From Candidatus Poseidoniaceae archaeon (lineage in GTDB: Archaea > Thermoplasmatota > Poseidoniia > Poseidoniales > Poseidoniaceae): DNA of 64,000 bases. The translations under genes and the position numbers were made by a program. The stretch covers positions 186,001 through 250,000 of the forward strand of contig CASIAW010000001.1 of the NCBI GenBank assembly GCA_949372875.1, written 5' to 3'. Of the stretch, positions 60,662-64,000 are shown piece after piece (the stretch's first letter is position 1; every line of letters starts with the position of its first letter). A model generated the notes under the pieces. That model searched no databases. It saw only the letters and a program-made list of their open reading frames with translations, and had not been told where the DNA came from.

Positions 60662-62452
60662 TCATTCTTCAGAGTCAGAACGACCAGGAACATGGCGTGC
60701 CACGAGTTCGACAAGATTGTCTACAGCATCCATAAATTCCTCCGCATCATTGTCAACCAAGGAATCTGCGAAGCTCTTACCCTTCGAGCGGCCTCGGGCT
60801 ACTTGCCAAATGATGCCAAACAGAGCCACTCCGATACAAACGAGTTTCCATGCTGTCGCACCACCATCGGCACCCACAACATAGACGAGAATCATATAGA
60901 AAGACACGATTGTCGTTGTCAAAATCATAATTGGGAATCCAGCTTTGAAAAATTCATTAAAGGAAATCGGGTAACCCGCTTCTTCAGCCATACCGGCAGT
61001 TACAACGTTTGCTGAAGCACCGATGAGCGTTCCATTACCTCCCAAACAAGCACCGAAGGCAAGCGCCCAAATCATTGGACCAAGGTCGATGTTGAGGTCG
61101 TAAGCAATTTGCATGACAACGGGTATCATCGTTGCCGTGTATGGGATATTATCGATGAAAGCAGATGCAATTGCAGAAACCCAAAGGATGATTAAAACCG
61201 CTGCAGCAAGACGAATGACATCTCCTTCAGCGTCGGTCCCAAACATTGCAATACCTTTTGTCACATTGTCACCAATGAAGGTGATGACCCCTAGGAATCC
61301 AAGAGCACCGATCAGAACAAACAGACCTGCAAAGAAGAGCAAGGTTGACCATTCAACGTGCTCAAGAGGTGCTTCCAATTCATGCCGATCTGTTGCGAGT
61401 AGCATGACCACAGCACCGACTAAAGCAATCCAAGAAACGGCAATATGAGTGATTGGATGGAGGAAGAAATTCACTACGACAAGGAACAAGATTGTTCCAC
61501 TGACCTTGAGCATTGCTGCGTCCTTAATCCCATACTTTGATTCCAGTTCTGCGATATCTCGAATACGGCTTCCGGAAAATTCTTCCGCATAAAACCACTT
61601 GAGAAACATGAAACTTGGAACAACGGTCATGAGAATACCTGGAGCCATTTCGATGATGAAATCATTGAAATTTACTCCTGCACTTACAAGGCTAGGATAA
61701 CCAGCTTTTTCTATTGCAGCGGCTGAAAGACCAGAACCAATCATGATATTTGGGGGGTCTCCAATCATTGTTGCTGCACCACCAATATTCGAAAACAAGA
61801 CTTCTGAAATGAGTAGAGGTATTGGCTTTAGATCAAGCACTTTAGCCAACTGAATAGTGACTGGAGTGAGCAGGAGCATCGTTGTCACGTTGTCTAGGAA
61901 TGCGGAAAGAACTGCAGTCACTGAACACAGAATTACCACGAGCGTCCAAACTGAACCGCCACTGCGTTTGTATGCTTGAACAGCAAACCATTCAAATAAA
62001 CCAGTATGTGAAAGTATTCCAACCATCACCATCATTCCGAGAAGAAGACCGATTGTTTCCCAATCGATGAGAGTCGTGGCTTCTCCAAGAGTGAAGGCTT
62101 GCTCCGAGTAAAACCCAAGAGCAATAATTGCAAGTAATCCACCAACTGCAGCGGCAAGTGTCCTGTGAACAATTTCAGTGATAATAAGTGCATACACGCC
62201 AAGTAAAATTCCTAAGCCGACCAGAACAGCTTGCGAATTTTCGATAGGTTGAAACGAAGCAGATGCCGAACCGCCACCGCCTGCCATAGAGGAGGTGGTA
62301 AACATCATAGTTCCAGTAAATGCTAGCAAGCCGAGCCCGATATATTGAGAGATATGCCGGCGGTTACTACCGAGTACAATACTTGCCTTCATGTCCACGC
62401 CTAATGAAATCATCATTTGAGTATTTCCTAGATAGCGCTTGCTTAACGCCAA
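60662..62452 (-). CDS. ArsB/NhaD (ion transporter superfamily) membrane transporter; start may be 62413
   Basis: ITEIVHRTLAAAVGGLLAI, WETIGLLLGMMVMVGILSHTGLFEW, AFLDNVTTMLLLTPV, NIGGAATMIGDPPNIMIG, AFIDNIPYTATMIPV, GGNGTLIGASANVV. Confidence 0.9.
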   Translation of the reverse strand: MALSKRYLGNTQMMISLGVDMKASIVLGSNRRHISQYIGLGLLAFTGTMMFTTSSMAGGGGSASASFQPIENSQAVLVGLGILLGVYALIITEIVHRTLAAAVGGLLAIIALGFYSEQAFTLGEATTLIDWETIGLLLGMMVMVGILSHTGLFEWFAVQAYKRSGGSVWTLVVILCSVTAVLSAFLDNVTTMLLLTPVTIQLAKVLDLKPIPLLISEVLFSNIGGAATMIGDPPNIMIGSGLSAAAIEKAGYPSLVSAGVNFNDFIIEMAPGILMTVVPSFMFLKWFYAEEFSGSRIRDIAELESKYGIKDAAMLKVSGTILFLVVVNFFLHPITHIAVSWIALVGAVVMLLATDRHELEAPLEHVEWSTLLFFAGLFVLIGALGFLGVITFIGDNVTKGIAMFGTDAEGDVIRLAAAVLIILWVSAIASAFIDNIPYTATMIPVVMQIAYDLNIDLGPMIWALAFGACLGGNGTLIGASANVVTAGMAEEAGYPISFNEFFKAGFPIMILTTTIVSFYMILVYVVGADGGATAWKLVCIGVALFGIIWQVARGRSKGKSFADSLVDNDAEEFMDAVDNLVELVARHVPGRSDSEE

Positions 62453-62706
62453 AGAACGCCAACATTTCCGCGAGCCAAAACAAGAACTGAATGTGTCCGT
62501 TCAGCCAAATGCGACCAGACTTCTGAAATATCTTTACGTTCAAATAATCCACGATTTAATTTAATTTTGACTAAACTACGCTTTTGCAACTGTGATTCAA
62601 TTTCAGAAACGAGAGTGTCGGTAATTCCAGATTTTCCCACGCGTATAGTAACTTGAAAATCACGAGACATCGCCTCTCTCCGAATAGATTCTGGTATGTC
62701 CTTGCC
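62443..62706 (-). CDS. YhbY/CRM-domain RNA-binding protein
   Basis: VTIRVGKSGITDTLVSEIESQLQKRSLVKIKLNRGLFERKDISEVWSHLAERTHSVLVLARGNVGVLW; GGAGGG SD before ATG 62706. Confidence 0.82.
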   Translation of the reverse strand, partial: GKDIPESIRREAMSRDFQVTIRVGKSGITDTLVSEIESQLQKRSLVKIKLNRGLFERKDISEVWSHLAERTHSVLVLARGNVGVLWR

Positions 62707-62765
62707 CATGATGTTCGACCCTCCGAAGTATCCCTTGTTCAAGTATGTGACCATTGAAAGCGCTC

Positions 62766-63116
62766 TCAAACTCTAGTGTCTCGTTGACGATGAGATTTAG
62801 GGCCACCACCATACCGACGCACAGAAGAGCATTCTAAACATGTGATAATCTTCATTCCTCCTGAGATTCGAATGCGAACGTTTTCTCCATATCGTGTAGG
62901 TACATGGCATTGGCGACAGAATAAGTGACGTGCACGTTGTGGAACTGGAAGTCGATGGCGTTGGGATATTTTGACCAGATGGTCTGCACTTGAACGCAAG
63001 ATTTTCTCGTCATAGAGTGATGGGTGCTCTAATATTTCAACCAAGCGAATTTGGCTGGAAAGAGCGATTTCCCGCCGATTTATCTTACTCTTTCGACGAT
63101 GCTTTCGCGAACTCAA
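62766..63116 (-). CDS. rnp4: Ribonuclease P protein component 4 (Rpp21/Rpr2 family)
   Basis: HLVKISQRHRLPVPQRARHLFCRQCHVPTRYGENVRIRI...ITCLECSSVRRYGGG. Confidence 0.85.
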   Translation of the reverse strand: MSSRKHRRKSKINRREIALSSQIRLVEILEHPSLYDEKILRSSADHLVKISQRHRLPVPQRARHLFCRQCHVPTRYGENVRIRISGGMKIITCLECSSVRRYGGGPKSHRQRDTRV

Positions 63117-63125
63117 GTCTCCACC

Positions 63126-63755
63126 TCACTTTTTTAGAGCGATTAAAATGTCACCGGTGATTTTGTCGATGGCTCGATCTCCATCGACGGAGTGAAAAAT
63201 ACCTTTTGAACGATACCAGTCTGCGAGAGGGGAGGTCTGTTCATGATAAGTGTTCAAACGGGACATAACGGTGGATTCATTGTCATCGGCACGACGCTTT
63301 TCTTCCAATGTTCCGCAAGGGCATCCATCCGGCCCTACTGGGTTGAACAGGTCATGGAACACGCGGCTACAGACCCCACATGAAAATCTACCACAAATTC
63401 TCTCTACTATTTTCCCATCCGGGACTTCAATAGCAATTACGTGGGTTACCGCTGTTATTTCAGCAAGAGCCTCTGCTTGAGGAATGGTTCGAGGAAATCC
63501 ATCAAACATTACTCCATTCTTTGCATCTGGCTCGAGAATCCTCTCCTTGATCAAATCAATAATTACCGAGTCAGGTACCAATTGTCCAGATTCCATGAAA
63601 CCTTTTGCAATCATTCCAGTCTCAGTTCCAGCCTTCACGGATGCACGCAACATATCGCCAGTCGAAACTTGAGGTAGACCTGTTTCCACCATGATTCTTT
63701 CAGCTTGTGTTCCTTTCCCGGCACCGGGAGGACCAAACAATACAATACTGCTCAT
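63126..63755 (-). CDS. adk: Adenylate kinase
   Basis: VLFGPPGAGKGTQAERI, STGDMLRASVKAGTETG, GVMFDGFPRTIPQAEAL, RICGRFSCGVC...CPCGTLEEKRRADDNE (zinc LID). Confidence 0.96.
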   Translation of the reverse strand: MSSIVLFGPPGAGKGTQAERIMVETGLPQVSTGDMLRASVKAGTETGMIAKGFMESGQLVPDSVIIDLIKERILEPDAKNGVMFDGFPRTIPQAEALAEITAVTHVIAIEVPDGKIVERICGRFSCGVCSRVFHDLFNPVGPDGCPCGTLEEKRRADDNESTVMSRLNTYHEQTSPLADWYRSKGIFHSVDGDRAIDKITGDILIALKK

Positions 63756-63800
63756 AACAAGCCCTAGTGGTGCATCGTATTAGAGATACGCCCCGGAATG

Positions 63801-64000
63801 TTACTGCCTATCAAGCCATTGTTGGCCATAATGTTGCCATTGCTCCATAGTCCAACCATCTGGTAATCCAGTCGCTGGCAATGGTGGACCAAGCACCGGT
63901 ATTGGTGCAGGAATTGAAGCCGGCATTGGAAGTGGGAGTGAAGGCAATGGCGTAGGAGGTAAGCCGACTGGAGGTAAACCGGATGGAATGGGCAAAGGTG
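63801..64000 (-). CDS. C-terminal end of a Pro-rich protein (truncated by window edge)
   Basis: Open reading frame continues to the right edge; Pro-rich stretch followed by LPDGWTMEQWQHYGQQWLDRQ. Confidence 0.55.
   Translation of the reverse strand, partial: PLPIPSGLPPVGLPPTPLPSLPLPMPASIPAPIPVLGPPLPATGLPDGWTMEQWQHYGQQWLDRQ

Noticed and set aside
60607-60714. N-terminal extension of the zinc-ribbon/TPR ORF
   Set aside because: Overlaps the transporter's C-terminus; zinc ribbon starts at MFECKICG (60606).

Overview
The window reads as a compact, gene-dense archaeal chromosome segment. Archaeal markers include rps24e, rps27ae, spt4, rpo7, aIF6, Rnp4, DtdA, archaeal-type AlaRS and tRNAs without encoded CCA. 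The many secreted or membrane-anchored surface proteins and the 23S-5S unit with no 16S nearby suggest a marine Thermoplasmatota/Euryarchaeota genome of the Marine Group II (Poseidoniales) type; that assignment is inference. I support about 47 CDSs, two tRNAs (Thr-GGT and Ser-GGA), a 23S and a 5S rRNA gene, and hand-folded RNA structures around the rRNA unit. No CRISPR arrays, IS elements or prophage were found. The most interesting items are: (1) a 23S-5S-aIF6 large-subunit unit with an unexplained structured leader of about 180 nt inside the predicted pre-23S processing stem, a bulged processing helix around 5S, and a bacterial-style GC hairpin plus U-tract terminator just ahead of aIF6; (2) a surface protein fusing TSP3 repeats, an FSH1-type serine hydrolase and a YHYH domain, directly followed by a SCO1 lipoprotein; (3) a PNGase F-like glycoamidase at the left edge; (4) extreme compaction of convergent gene ends, with 5 of 9 junctions having exactly abutting stop codons; (5) a shared 13-mer about 17 nt upstream of the start codons of three separate genes.
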